A stretch of 64,000 nucleotides of DNA. Origin: Spirosoma sp. GTDB lineage: Bacteria > Bacteroidota > Bacteroidia > Cytophagales > Spirosomataceae. The notes below the pieces were generated by a model that had not been told where the DNA came from, searched no databases, and was given only the letters and a program-made list of their open reading frames with translations. A program made the position numbers and the translations under genes. Where the stretch lies: positions 496,001 to 560,000 of the forward strand of contig NZ_JAPLET010000015.1 in assembly GCF_026391055.1 (NCBI RefSeq), written 5' to 3'. This document shows, piece by piece, positions 28,695 to 38,152 of this stretch; the stretch's first letter is position 1; every line of letters starts with the position of its first letter.

Positions 28695-29415
28695 GGGTTG
28701 ATGTTTAGTAAAGAGGATTCTCAATTCAAAGAGCACTACCATCCGCCAGAGAACGAGGTGCGTATAGGCACCTAAATGTAGGCATTATCCATCATCCGAC
28801 AACCAATATCCAGAAACGAGGCACGTTGATCGGTCGAACACCACCTGCCTGCAACGTCCCGATTAGTGGGTACTGGTTTTGGGTATGTATTGGGGAGCAG
28901 ATAGCCTTTTCCCTATTGAAGGCGATCATGGAGAACCTGATTGGCGTTAGGAGCGGATAACTGTTCTGATGAAGTTGAAAACCAATTCCGGATAAGGTGC
29001 TTTTGGTGAAACTTTATATCGTTTTTGTGGATAATCAGACGTTAGCCTTAGCAAAAAAGAAACCAGCAAAGTGTTGTAGTGGGCCAATCGCTGTTAACTG
29101 GTTTATTTATAGGAAAATGTTGAATGAATATGTAACAATGATGTTTTAATCTAAAGTTCAACGTATACTAATTTTAAGGTGACGGCTCCGAATGGTTGTA
29201 CGGGCATAAATAGTACAGGCATTCTCCTGAACTAAAGGGATTCAGAAAAGGAACTGCCCGGCATACCAATCAGGTATGCCGGGCAGTTAACTGCTTATCA
29301 TAAAAGGCGTTGAACATAGTCACAGACTATGCCGATCAGCTCATTAGTAAGGTGACTCCGGGTTTCAGAAGCAGAACAGACTAAAAGGCGCGATGACTCA
29401 TAGTATGAATTCAGA
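28695..29415. other. Intergenic region, about 720 bp
   Basis: No credible coding region on either strand. It holds the upstream region of the response regulator and, at 29246-29288, a terminator-like hairpin for the minus-strand gene at 29416. Nothing else was recognised. Confidence 0.6.
29246..29288 (-). terminator. Terminator-like hairpin downstream of the 165-residue gene
   Basis: Perfect 16-bp arms (AACTGCCCGGCATACC and its complement) around a 5-base loop, at 29252-29288. On the minus strand it is followed by CCTTTT. Confidence 0.7.
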
Positions 29416-29913
29416 CTACTTCTGCCAGGCGTAAGTCTGTTGCTGTTTCAGCCGCGCTGTTTTGGCGAAAGGAATGGTGAGGTGTTTGTAGACCATATGC
29501 CCGGTCGACGACCTATCGGGTAACTGATCGATGTACCGCATGAGCGTATCGGAGCCGGAGCGTTTGCTGGCGGCATAGTCGTATGAAAACCATTGAGAGG
29601 TTTCGATACCCGGCGTCTGCGTCGGATTGTACATGAGCATCTTAGGCCTGTTGGTGCTCAGGTTCCTTCCTTTAAAGGCTCCGTCATGATAGAACGTACA
29701 GGTAGGTGCTACCGATCTGTAGCTGATCCGCCGTTCGGCCAACTCCACCGGCAGCGTGTGTTCTGCTTCGTCATTGATGGTCAACAGGTCTTTTTCGACA
29801 CGCTGCACGCTCACTTGTTTATCAGTCGGTGGGCCGTTTTGCAGGAGCAAACCCAGGTTCAGAACAATACCCATCCATACTGTATGGCGGTACCAGGTTA
29901 GGAGCGTGTTCAT
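29416..29913 (-). CDS. Hypothetical protein, possibly exported
   Basis: 165 residues, not recognised. The N-terminus (MNTLLTWYRHTVWMGIVLNLGLLLQNG) has a hydrophobic stretch at residues 11-25 that could be a signal or anchor segment. The rest is polar, with several aromatic residues and two Cys-free halves around CTFYHDGAF near residue 73. A hairpin with a short T-run follows at 29246-29288, which supports a real transcription unit. Upstream lie more than 600 bp of noncoding DNA with CGGACA direct repeats. The alternative is that the ORF is a remnant of a longer gene; there is no catalytic motif to test this. Confidence 0.5.
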   Translation of the reverse strand: MNTLLTWYRHTVWMGIVLNLGLLLQNGPPTDKQVSVQRVEKDLLTINDEAEHTLPVELAERRISYRSVAPTCTFYHDGAFKGRNLSTNRPKMLMYNPTQTPGIETSQWFSYDYAASKRSGSDTLMRYIDQLPDRSSTGHMVYKHLTIPFAKTARLKQQQTYAWQK

Positions 29914-30380
29914 GACAAGTTTATGGGTGAGTTAGGAGGCTGTTAACGGGGCTGCTTCAGTTAAGCGTGAATGGACGAGTAACTGTTTTCGAGGTAGTCT
30001 AACCGCTCAACGACTTGCGGAGTCCCGCAACGGGAGTATTGCCGTTACGCTGAAGGGGTTGTTGACGGGCAGATTGTAGAGGCTCGTGCCGGGCAGGAGG
30101 TTACTACACCTCCGCCCTGGCCCGAACAGGCGACCATTGCACCGCAATGGTCTTTCATCACATCATGATAGTTGGATAAAGCTTTTATGGTTTTGGGGAT
30201 AGTCAGTAATAAGCTATACCTGAGCCGGGTGCCCGACCCAGGTATGACGATTAAAAAGAGACAGTATAGTGTGGGTAAAGCGTAATGGTTTCTGGTGTGG
30301 TGTGGTGTGGTATACGTTACTCGGTATGCCTGTGTGTCATTGACGGTAGCAAAGTTGGGGCATTGAGTCAGCAGGGGCGC

Positions 30381-30420
30381 TCACATTTCGGACAAACACA
30401 CTCATATTTCGGACAAGCGC
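30381..30420. promoter_or_regulatory. Direct repeats of TCA-[CT]-ATTTCGGACAA spaced 21 bp
   Basis: TCACATTTCGGACAA and TCATATTTCGGACAA begin 21 bp apart, so the same DNA face is presented two helical turns apart, as expected for a dimeric activator. They lie about 470 bp upstream of the 165-residue gene on the minus strand. The CGGACA core is shared with the palindromic sites at 16454 and 58850, but the arrangement is direct, not inverted. Confidence 0.4.
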
Positions 30421-30474
30421 CGGATTGAGTTGGCATTTGTGCCGCTTTGCTGAAAAAATATGACGACACGGCAC

Positions 30475-30514
30475 AAAAAAGTCCGCAGATAGATGAGATC
30501 ACCTACCTGCGGAC
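30475..30514 (-). terminator. Intrinsic terminator after fdhA
   Basis: 12-bp arms (GTCCGCAGRTAG and complement, one mismatch) at 30481-30492 and 30503-30514. On the minus strand they are followed by six Ts at 30480-30475. It lies about 60 bp past the fdhA stop. Confidence 0.8.
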
Positions 30515-30576
30515 ACGTACTCGTTTGCGCTTATCTGAATGCCCGGCATGCTGCATACCGGTTGCAGTCTCCTGTC

Positions 30577-31767
30577 TTAATTGGGAATCATTCCGTGGGG
30601 ATCGATCACGAATTTTTTGGCGGCTCCTTTGTCGAAATCCTGGTAGCCTTTTGGGGCTTTGTCCAGACTGATCACTTCTACATTGACGGCTTTGGCAATC
30701 TGTATTTTATCGTAAAGAATGGCATTCATCAGTTGCCGGTGGTATTTCATAACCGGACACTGGCCCGTGTAGAATGAGTGCGATTTTGCCCAGCCCAGTC
30801 CGATACGAATGTTAAGATTACCTTCTTTGGCGGCTTCTGTCGAGGCACCGGGGTCGCCCGTTACATAAAGGCCGGGAATACCGATGGCCCCGCCCGCCCG
30901 GGTAATGGTCATGGCGGCATTCAGCACGGTGGCCGGTTGCTCAGTGGCGGCATCGGCGCCGTGGCCACGTGCTTCAAAGCCTACACAGTCGACAGCCGAA
31001 TCTACTTCGGGCACGCCGATGATTGCGGCAATCTGGTCGGACAGCGAGGCTTCGTTGCGGAGGTCGATCGTTTCACAACCGAAGCTTTTGGCTTGTTCAA
31101 GCCGCTCGGGAATCATGTCGCCAACAATAACGACGGCGGCTCCGAGCAAATGGCAGGAAGCGGCACAGGCCAGCCCAACGGGTCCGGCACCCGCAACGTA
31201 CACAATCGACCCCGGCCCCACACCGGCCATAACGGCCCCGTGGTAGCCCGTTGGAAAAATGTCGGAGAGGAGCGTCAGGTCGCGGATTTTGGCCATTGCC
31301 TGATCCTTATCCGGAAACTTCAGCAAGTTAAAGTCGGCGTAGGGCACCATCACGTATTCGGCCTGCCCGCCAACCCAGCCGCCCATGTCGACGTAACCGT
31401 AAGCCGCACCGGGGCGGGCGGGGTTCACATTCAGGCATATGCCCGTTTGGCCTACTTTGCAGTTGCGACAACGCCCGCAGGCAATATTAAACGGAACCGA
31501 CACCAGGTCGCCTTCTTTGATAAACTCCACATCGCGACCGGCTTCGATAACCAATCCCGTTATTTCGTGTCCCAGCACCAGACCGGCGGGTGCCGTTGTC
31601 CGACCCCGAACCATGTGCTGGTCGCTGCCGCAGATATTGGTCGAAACGATTTGCAGAATAACCCCATGGTGACATTTTCGGTCGCCCAGGGCCAGCTTCG
31701 GATAGTCAATGGATTGTACTTCAACTACACCGGGTTTGATATACGCGACACCATGATTTTGACACAT
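30577..31767 (-). CDS. fdhA: Glutathione-independent, zinc-dependent formaldehyde dehydrogenase
   Basis: 396 residues from the ATG at 31767, the usual length of this medium-chain dehydrogenase. It oxidises formaldehyde to formate with NAD+ held as a cofactor, without glutathione, in the cytoplasm. Catalytic zinc ligands C46 (TNICGSDQH), D-H neighbours and H67 (GHEITG) are in place, and the structural zinc cysteines C97, C100, C103 and C111 sit in CGRC-x2-C-x7-C. The Rossmann segment GAGPVGLACA is intact. These positions match the Pseudomonas putida enzyme as I recall it. It lies 91 bp below a GlcG/HbpS-type gene and is followed by a terminator, so the two probably form a small detoxification operon. 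Related dismutases could share these motifs. Confidence 0.93.
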   Translation of the reverse strand: MCQNHGVAYIKPGVVEVQSIDYPKLALGDRKCHHGVILQIVSTNICGSDQHMVRGRTTAPAGLVLGHEITGLVIEAGRDVEFIKEGDLVSVPFNIACGRCRNCKVGQTGICLNVNPARPGAAYGYVDMGGWVGGQAEYVMVPYADFNLLKFPDKDQAMAKIRDLTLLSDIFPTGYHGAVMAGVGPGSIVYVAGAGPVGLACAASCHLLGAAVVIVGDMIPERLEQAKSFGCETIDLRNEASLSDQIAAIIGVPEVDSAVDCVGFEARGHGADAATEQPATVLNAAMTITRAGGAIGIPGLYVTGDPGASTEAAKEGNLNIRIGLGWAKSHSFYTGQCPVMKYHRQLMNAILYDKIQIAKAVNVEVISLDKAPKGYQDFDKGAAKKFVIDPHGMIPN

Positions 31768-31858
31768 AGAAGTAGGAGTTAGGAGTTAGGCATTAGGAGT
31801 TAGTAAGTTTCCCACGTAAGAACGTACTAACGTGTCAGCCACTTACCAACTTACTGAC

Positions 31859-32260
31859 TTAACCAAGCGCATCAACGCCCGCCTGGGCAACGATATGATC
31901 ATTCTCGACGGTGCTACCGGATACACCAATGGCACCAATGATGTCACCGTCTGCATTTTTGATCGGTATGCCACCGGGAAAGGTAATAAGCCCGCCGTTG
32001 GAGTGTTCTATGTTGTAGAGTGAACCACCCGGCTGCGATAGTTTGCCAATTTCGCCCGTTGGCATATCGAAATACCGGGCGGTTCTGGCTTTCTTCTGCG
32101 AAATATCAATCGAACCCAGCCAGGCACCATCCATGTGGGCAAAGGCTGTGAGGTTAGCCCCTGCATCGACGATGGCAATGTTCATCAGGGTTCCTAGTTC
32201 TGTCGCTTTAACTTTGGCTGCCTGTACGGCTGTTTCGGCTTGTGCTAACGTAATGCTCAT
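31859..32260 (-). CDS. GlcG/HbpS-family (DUF336) small protein
   Basis: 133 residues from the ATG at 32260 ([19 protein letters not shown]). The family pattern is clear: an N-terminal helix with [18 protein letters not shown], then [15 protein letters not shown], then GGIPI...[14 protein letters not shown] and a closing [12 protein letters not shown]. Members form small octameric or dimeric proteins; one branch binds haem or cobalamin-like ligands, and others accompany dehydrogenases without a settled role. Here it precedes fdhA on the same strand, with a 91-bp spacer carrying short AGGAGTTAG repeats, so an accessory role in aldehyde metabolism is plausible but unproven. Confidence 0.9.
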   Translation of the reverse strand: MSITLAQAETAVQAAKVKATELGTLMNIAIVDAGANLTAFAHMDGAWLGSIDISQKKARTARYFDMPTGEIGKLSQPGGSLYNIEHSNGGLITFPGGIPIKNADGDIIGAIGVSGSTVENDHIVAQAGVDALG

Positions 32261-32348
32261 GATTTAGTTTTGGATAACGCGATGAGTAAATAGAGTACAT
32301 TACTTGCTGATTTTCAGAAAAACTAAGGAACCGGTAAGTAATGTGCCT

Positions 32349-32381
32349 GAACAATAATACTAAAAAATAATACTATTGTTC
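32349..32381. promoter_or_regulatory. Candidate operator palindrome upstream of the HbpS-like/fdhA genes
   Basis: Outer arms GAACAAT and ATTGTTC are exact, with near-symmetric AT-rich DNA between. It lies about 90 bp upstream of the HbpS-like start, a suitable place for a regulator of the aldehyde operon. Confidence 0.4.
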
Positions 32382-32563
32382 AACTTTATTCTTTGGGCGG
32401 TAGCGGCAGACAGAAAAATAAGACGGAAACAAATCAATGGAGCAGTGTTAATGCATTTTGCTTGTATAATTCTTCTAAATTAAACGTTAATGCTCCCGAA
32501 CAAAAAGCTAATGCAGAGTAGATAAGGCTCGCTAGTCCATTCAAAAAGTGGATTATAATTAGT

Positions 32564-32571
32564 TACATTTG
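32564..32571 (+). promoter_or_regulatory. Possible Bacteroidota -7 box for the PAS kinase
   Basis: TACATTTG fits the TAnnTTTG consensus, 66 bp before the start codon. No clear TTG -33 box was found at the proper distance. Confidence 0.3.
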
Positions 32572-32637
32572 TTTATAGTAAGGCCACTAAAATAGAGTTG
32601 AGCCTGCCCCCGTAACAGACGATCTTGCCCTAGTGTT

Positions 32638-35600
32638 ATGATACCAGTCTCTGCCTTCGCCCGTGCACTGCCTAGTCCGGATTTAAGCTCTCACCTTAGC
32701 AGTACGGTACTGTATCATGCCCAGCGAAACGCCGATGGGAAAATCACGGATTTTAGTCTGGTTATGCTCAACTCATCTACGCTGGAGATGTGGGGGTATC
32801 CGCAGCGGGAACTGACCGGGCGTTCGATCAGTCAACTATTTACGGTGGCCGACCGGCAGTTCTTACTTCAGCAATTCAGCGTGGTGGTAGAGAGTGGGCG
32901 GGCTGTTCGGTTCGAGATGGAATACAGTCGGCAAAGCAATCAGTCAGTGCAGGTGTACGATATGCTGGTGACTAAACTGGAAGATGGTGTGTTGGTTAAT
33001 TACGGCGAAATCGTACTTCCTGCCCAAACGGAACAGGTGCCGGAACAACAGACCGACTTGCTCCGGAAGCTCTTTCACGAATCGCCCTGTAGTATGCAGT
33101 GGATGGAGGTCGTTCGCGATGCTGAAGGTAAAATTGAGGATTTTATCTGCCGGATGGCCAATCAGGCCAGCCTGGACCAGATGAGGGTGCTTGAGCATCA
33201 GGTAATTGACAAGCGCATGCTGCCCCTGTTTCCCAGCCTGCTGTCGTCGGGCGTGTTCGACCGTTTGGTGACTGTGGTAGAAACGGGCGAGACCCAGCAG
33301 CAGGAAATCTATTACAAAGGGGATGGTGGCCAGATCTGGATCGATGCCAAATACATCCGGCATAACGATGGGGTGATCAGCATGAGTTTTGACCTGACAG
33401 CTACCCGACTGGCCGAGCAGAAGTATCAGCAGCAAGCCGAACTGTACAAAACCATTCTGGATACGGCGTTAACGTCCATCACGGTTCTGGAAGCCGTGCG
33501 GGATGCCGACGGCAAAATCGTCGACCTGCGCTATACCCTCATTAATCAGGAACGATTGCGATTGGCAGGTAAGCCCGAATCCTTTTTTCTGGGTAAACGC
33601 CTGACGGAAATCTATCCGGGCATGGTTGAATCGGGCGTGTTTCACCGCTGGGTCGAGGTTATCGAAACCCGGCAGCCACAAAAATTCGAAGTAAACTACC
33701 ACTATGATGGGTTCGACGACTGGAGCCTCTGCCTGGGGTCGCCCTTTGGTGATGGCATCGTCGTTTCGTACACCGACATCACGAAGCAGAAAGAGGATGA
33801 GCTGCAGGCCCGCCAACAGGCCGAGTTACTGAACAGCATTCAGAATACGTCGCAGATAGGCATTTCGGCCTGCAAATCCATTCGTGATTCGGCGGGTACA
33901 ATTGTTGACTTTCAGCCGGTATTCCGGAATGCGACGGCCTCCCATTTGCATCGTCATGCGCCGAACGAGCCAATTAAAGCAACCCTGCTTGAAGATATGC
34001 CCAGCCTGAAACCGTCAGGCGTGTTTGATCGCTATGTACGGGTGGTCGAAAGTGGCCAGCCCGATCAATTTGAACAGCACTTTAGTAATGGTGGCCTTGA
34101 CGGCTGGTTTGAGTTTTCGGTGCAGCCCTGGGACGATGGATTCGTTCTGAATATACTCGATACAAGCAGTTTGCGGCAAGCCGAACGGGAAAAGGTAAAA
34201 CAGGGTCTGATTCTCCAGCAGGTTGTTGACAACTCCCAGGCCGGACTGGTGCTGGCCCGGCCCGAACGTGATGAGTCAGGCACGATCGTCGACTTTCGGT
34301 ATGTGCTGACAAATGAGTACAACGCCCGAACAACGGGCTGGACGGTTGCCGAGATGACCGATGCGCTGGTAAGCAGCCTGTTTCCCGGATGGCAGAGTTC
34401 GGACCTGTTCCGTCGGTACGCCGAGGTGGTGGAGAGTGGTCAGCCACAGCGCCTGACCTTTCCCTACGAGGCTTATGGTATAAAAGGCTGGTTCGATGGC
34501 TCATTTAATTGCGTAGACGGCTATCTGCTCTACACGTATACGGATGTGACCGCGCTTAAGGAGGCCGAACTGGCTCAGCAGCAGTACGCCAGCTTACTTG
34601 AGCAGGTTATGAATATGACGCCTGCCGCCATTGTCCTGAACGAAAGTATCCGGAATGAGGCTGGCCAAATTGTTGACCTGCGCATGGTCAGGCTGAATCA
34701 GATGGCTGCCAAACTGGTGAAAAATCCAATCGATAAGGTCCAGTTTCGGCGCGTCTCCAAGTACATTCCCGGCTCGCTCGATACTCCCTTGTTTGCGCAG
34801 TGTAAGCAGGTCATCGAAACAGGTAACCCTGCCCGCTTGGAAGTTCCTTGGGACGATCGTTGGTATGACTTCTCCCTGGCCCGTTTTGGCGATGGTGTTG
34901 TGCTTACCGTACAGGATATCACCCCTATGCGTGAATACCGGCAGAAACTGGAATTGGCAAACCTCGAACTCAAACGGTCCAATGAAAATCTGCAGTCGTT
35001 TGCGTTTGTTTCCTCGCATGATTTGCAGGAACCCCTTCGCAAAATAATATCGTTTGCTGACATTCTGACGACCCAGTATGCCGGACAGTTCGATGCACCG
35101 GCTACCGATATTGTGAAGCGAATCAATACATCGGCCAACCGGATGCGTCTGCTTATTCAGGATTTGCTGGCCTACTCGCAGGTCGACACACGGCAGGACT
35201 CGTTCGAGCCGGTCAACCTAACCCGGTTGATTGGAGAACTACAGGAACATGAGCTCTGGATGACCATCCAGCAGAGTAACGCCGAAATCCACCTTGGCGA
35301 GTTGCCAATTCTCATGGCCGATCGGCTGCAAATGCGGCAGCTGTTCCAGAACTTATTATCCAACGCCATCAAATTCTGCCCGAAAGAGGTTACACCCAAC
35401 ATCACCGTGAGCAGCCGACTGGTTAAGCACTCCGACGTATCGGTGAAGTTGATGTCGGCCAAACTGGAAAAGAATAGAGTGACGGAAGCCTGGCTCGCTG
35501 AAATTTCGGTAACCGACAATGGGATTGGCTTCGATGAAAAGTACCTGGATCGCATCTTCCAGGTTTTCCAGCGGCTACACGGCCGAAGTCAGTACAGCGG

Positions 35601-35727
35601 GTCGGGTATTGGACTGGCCATTTGCTACAAGATCGCTGAGCGGCACAACGGAGCCATTACCGCCAGCAGCCAGCCCGGCCAGGGCAGTACCTTTCGGGTA
35701 TATTTGCCCATCCGGAAGGAAAGATGA
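32638..35727 (+). CDS. Soluble sensor histidine kinase with six PAS-like domains
   Basis: 1029 residues, with no signal peptide or membrane segment. Six PAS-like units of about 110-125 residues start near residues 22, 142, 267, 395, 520 and 650. Most carry the recurring text RD-x-x-G-x-I-x-DF or DL about 20 residues in, and end in a segment resembling D-G-x-V-x-x-Y-x-D-x-T. A HisKA domain follows with H794 in FVSSHDLQEPLRK, then the ATPase domain with N, DNGIGF, and GSGIGLAIC motifs, ending at 1029. There is no receiver domain and no adjacent response regulator, so its partner must be elsewhere. Ligands of the PAS units cannot be told. An extended GTAGAGAC palindrome follows the stop. Confidence 0.93.
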   Translation: MIPVSAFARALPSPDLSSHLSSTVLYHAQRNADGKITDFSLVMLNSSTLEMWGYPQRELTGRSISQLFTVADRQFLLQQFSVVVESGRAVRFEMEYSRQSNQSVQVYDMLVTKLEDGVLVNYGEIVLPAQTEQVPEQQTDLLRKLFHESPCSMQWMEVVRDAEGKIEDFICRMANQASLDQMRVLEHQVIDKRMLPLFPSLLSSGVFDRLVTVVETGETQQQEIYYKGDGGQIWIDAKYIRHNDGVISMSFDLTATRLAEQKYQQQAELYKTILDTALTSITVLEAVRDADGKIVDLRYTLINQERLRLAGKPESFFLGKRLTEIYPGMVESGVFHRWVEVIETRQPQKFEVNYHYDGFDDWSLCLGSPFGDGIVVSYTDITKQKEDELQARQQAELLNSIQNTSQIGISACKSIRDSAGTIVDFQPVFRNATASHLHRHAPNEPIKATLLEDMPSLKPSGVFDRYVRVVESGQPDQFEQHFSNGGLDGWFEFSVQPWDDGFVLNILDTSSLRQAEREKVKQGLILQQVVDNSQAGLVLARPERDESGTIVDFRYVLTNEYNARTTGWTVAEMTDALVSSLFPGWQSSDLFRRYAEVVESGQPQRLTFPYEAYGIKGWFDGSFNCVDGYLLYTYTDVTALKEAELAQQQYASLLEQVMNMTPAAIVLNESIRNEAGQIVDLRMVRLNQMAAKLVKNPIDKVQFRRVSKYIPGSLDTPLFAQCKQVIETGNPARLEVPWDDRWYDFSLARFGDGVVLTVQDITPMREYRQKLELANLELKRSNENLQSFAFVSSHDLQEPLRKIISFADILTTQYAGQFDAPATDIVKRINTSANRMRLLIQDLLAYSQVDTRQDSFEPVNLTRLIGELQEHELWMTIQQSNAEIHLGELPILMADRLQMRQLFQNLLSNAIKFCPKEVTPNITVSSRLVKHSDVSVKLMSAKLEKNRVTEAWLAEISVTDNGIGFDEKYLDRIFQVFQRLHGRSQYSGSGIGLAICYKIAERHNGAITASSQPGQGSTFRVYLPIRKER

Positions 35728-35750
35728 GGTCAGGATGGGCAGAACCTTAT

Positions 35751-35790
35751 GCCCCCGTAGAGACAACGCAGGCGTTGTCTCTACGGGGGC
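35751..35790. repeat. GTAGAGAC palindrome, copy 8, extended by GCCCCC arms
   Basis: The 28-bp unit (35757-35784, ACAACG core type with AG centre) is extended by GCCCCC/GGGGGC to a 40-bp near-perfect palindrome. It lies between the convergent ends of the PAS kinase and P10. No T-tract follows. Confidence 0.9.
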
Positions 35791-35797
35791 ATCCTCT

Positions 35798-38152
35798 TTA
35801 TTCGGACCGCAACGATTTCACCGGGTTCATCAGCGCGGCTTTCACACTCCGGAAACTCACTGTCAATAGCGCGATGCCCACAGCCAGCACACCCGCCAGG
35901 ACGAACATCCACCATTCGATGTCAATTTTGTAGGCAAAGTCGGCGAGCCATTTGTTTATGGCGTACCAGGCCAATGGAGAGGCAATGATGATAGCGATCA
36001 GCACAAGCTTCAATACATCTTTCGATAGAAGCGTCACGATGCTGAGAACACTTGCGCCCAGCACTTTCCGAACGCCGATTTCTTTCGTGCGCTGCTCGGC
36101 CGAATAGGTTGCCAGACCGAACAGGCCCAGACAGGAAACCAGTAGGGTAAGCAGCGAAAACCCGTTGAAAAGGGAAATCATGAGCTTGTCTTTTCGGTAT
36201 TGTGCCTCGAAGGCCTCGTCCAGAAAGGTGTAGTCGAAGGGGTAGTTCGGGTAGTGCTGCTTCCAGGCCGCCTGTACCAATGGCAGGTGTTCGGGTTTCA
36301 TTTTTAGCGTCAGGTTGGCGGGTGGCGATGTGTTGAACACCAGCACAACCGGCTCGATGGCCGTGTGCAGGGAGTGGTAATTGAAGTTCCGGATCACGCC
36401 AACGACCTTGCCTTTGTGCATAAAACCTTCCATCGGCTGGCCAAGGGCCTGTTTCCAGCCCGCCTGTTTAACAAAGGCTTCGTTGACCAGAAAGCCCCCG
36501 TTCTTATCGGTTTCCGAGCCCGCCGACAGGTTCCGGCCGCTGGCCAGTTTCAGGTTCAGCAACGGTAGAAAGCGCTCATCAATAGATAAGTAATTGCCCA
36601 TGACTTCCCGTTTTTTACCCGCCGATTGAAAAATAGTCGTTGCCTTGACGAGTATGGCATCGGGCTTGATCCCCGACCCCAGCGATGCGTCCTGAATTTC
36701 GGTGCGTTGCCGCAGGTCATGAGCGAGGGCGTAGCCCTGGGTTCGGGCCAGCGAATCGTCGGGGAGGTGAACGGTGAGCACCTGCTCTTTCGTAAAGCCC
36801 AGGTCGACACGCTGCATGTAGTTCATCTGACTATGGGCCACCAGCACCCCGATGATCATGCCCACCGCCAGCACAAACTGAAATACCGTTATCGTTTGCC
36901 GAAGCCCGAAACCGCGCCCCAACCCACCCGACTGTTTCCGTAACACCGCCACCGGGTTGAAGCCGGATAGAACAAAAGCAGGATAAAGCCCACCCAACAA
37001 AGCGGTACTTCCCAGGGCAAGGCCCGCCATCAGTAAACCATCGGGCCAGGTTATATCGAGTTGAATTTGCAATAGGTCGTTGAAAAAGGGAATGCTGAAG
37101 GCCAGCAGGACGATTGCCAGCACGACCGCCAGTCCACTCAACAACAGCGACTCCAGCAAAAACTGGCCGATCAACTGCTGCCGTAATGCTCCGCTGGCTT
37201 TTCGGATGCCCACTTCCTTTGCCCGCCCGGTGGCGCGGGCCGTCAGCAGGTTGATGTAGTTCAGCAAGGCGATCACCAGCACGAAACCCGCCAAAAACAG
37301 GAAGAGATAGCCGTATTGCTTATTGCCCTTCGGCATGTCGGCCATTTTTCCCTGACTAAAGTGGACGTCCTTCAGCAACTCGGTCTGGAACACCACGGCA
37401 TAACCCACGGCACCCACTTTCTTCAATTCTGGCTGTATGTAGGTTTTGCTGAGCAAGGCCAGCTTCTTTTCGAAGGCTTGCAGATCGGGTGTTTGCCGGA
37501 ACAGAACGAACGTGTACACCGGAAAATCATCGACCAGCCAGTCGGTGTAGGTCGAGTAATCTTTGGCCAGCAACGCGCTGATTTTCATATCGGCGTTGGA
37601 CGGCAGGTCGGCCATGACGCCCGTAATACGGTACAGTTTTTTGTTACACAGGAATGTCTCGCCCAGCACGCTTGTCCGTCCGGCGAATTTCCGGGCAAAA
37701 CTTTCGGTAACGACGGCGGTGTTTGGCTCGGTCAACGCCCGTCTCGCATCCCCCTCGACGAAGGGATAGGTGAACACCTGGAAAACATCCGGCTCGGCAA
37801 AGTACACATCGGGTTCATTTTGCAAATCGGTTCCATACTTGATGGTGGCCGACATCGGCTCGAACCGGGCGGCTGTTTCGACTTCCGGGAAATCCCGTTT
37901 CAGGGCGCTGGCCAACAGGATCGAGGAGGAGGCTACGGCTATAGGGGCCTCGGGGGTGGTCAGGTTCACCGTGACCCGAACAATCCGGTCGGCTTTGGTA
38001 TGAAAGCGGTCATAAGTGAATTCGTGCTTCACATACAGCACCATGAGCAGGCAAGCCGTCAGCCCAACGGCCAGGCCCCCGGCATTCAGACTGGTATAGA
38101 GTTTGTTCGTCCAAAGATGACGACGCGCGATTTTGAGGTAGTTAGCGAGCAT
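35798..38152 (-). CDS. P10: FtsX/MacB-type ABC permease
   Basis: Permease of 784 residues, the shortest intact member here, starting at the ATG at 38152 (MLANYLKIARRHLWTNK). TM1 is followed by KHEFTYDRFHTKADRIVRV. Coupling segments are GRAKEVGIRKASGALRQQL, where S replaces the usual L or V before G, and SAEQRTKEIGVRKVLGASV. The tail is NPVKSLRSE. Domain 1 has an unusual run of charged text (KMADMPKGNKQYG) just before TM2. It converges with the PAS kinase. Its upstream side is an AT-rich island carrying a DpnI homologue, so it may have lost direct co-transcription with P11. No CGGACA operator was found upstream. Confidence 0.95.
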   Translation of the reverse strand: MLANYLKIARRHLWTNKLYTSLNAGGLAVGLTACLLMVLYVKHEFTYDRFHTKADRIVRVTVNLTTPEAPIAVASSSILLASALKRDFPEVETAARFEPMSATIKYGTDLQNEPDVYFAEPDVFQVFTYPFVEGDARRALTEPNTAVVTESFARKFAGRTSVLGETFLCNKKLYRITGVMADLPSNADMKISALLAKDYSTYTDWLVDDFPVYTFVLFRQTPDLQAFEKKLALLSKTYIQPELKKVGAVGYAVVFQTELLKDVHFSQGKMADMPKGNKQYGYLFLFLAGFVLVIALLNYINLLTARATGRAKEVGIRKASGALRQQLIGQFLLESLLLSGLAVVLAIVLLAFSIPFFNDLLQIQLDITWPDGLLMAGLALGSTALLGGLYPAFVLSGFNPVAVLRKQSGGLGRGFGLRQTITVFQFVLAVGMIIGVLVAHSQMNYMQRVDLGFTKEQVLTVHLPDDSLARTQGYALAHDLRQRTEIQDASLGSGIKPDAILVKATTIFQSAGKKREVMGNYLSIDERFLPLLNLKLASGRNLSAGSETDKNGGFLVNEAFVKQAGWKQALGQPMEGFMHKGKVVGVIRNFNYHSLHTAIEPVVLVFNTSPPANLTLKMKPEHLPLVQAAWKQHYPNYPFDYTFLDEAFEAQYRKDKLMISLFNGFSLLTLLVSCLGLFGLATYSAEQRTKEIGVRKVLGASVLSIVTLLSKDVLKLVLIAIIIASPLAWYAINKWLADFAYKIDIEWWMFVLAGVLAVGIALLTVSFRSVKAALMNPVKSLRSE

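Larger units (their letters stand above)
29914..30576. other. Intergenic region, about 660 bp, rich in small repeats
   Basis: No credible gene. It contains CCATTGC/GCAATGG and ATACCTG/CAGGTAT inverted repeats (about 30133-30260), a short GGTGT-type 5-bp tandem run near 30293-30312, the 21-bp-spaced direct repeats at 30381-30420, and the fdhA terminator at 30475-30514. A 74-codon plus-strand ORF overlapping this region and fdhA is not considered real. Confidence 0.6.
32261..32637. other. Intergenic region between divergent HbpS-like and PAS-kinase genes
   Basis: 377 bp, AT-rich, no gene. It contains the palindrome at 32349-32381, an ACATTACTT/AAGTAATGT inverted pair near 32297-32344, and a TACATTTG box at 32564-32571. 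Confidence 0.6.

Noticed and set aside
30447..30671. 74-residue plus-strand ORF before fdhA's end
   Set aside because: It overlaps the terminator hairpin and the fdhA coding end on the other strand.
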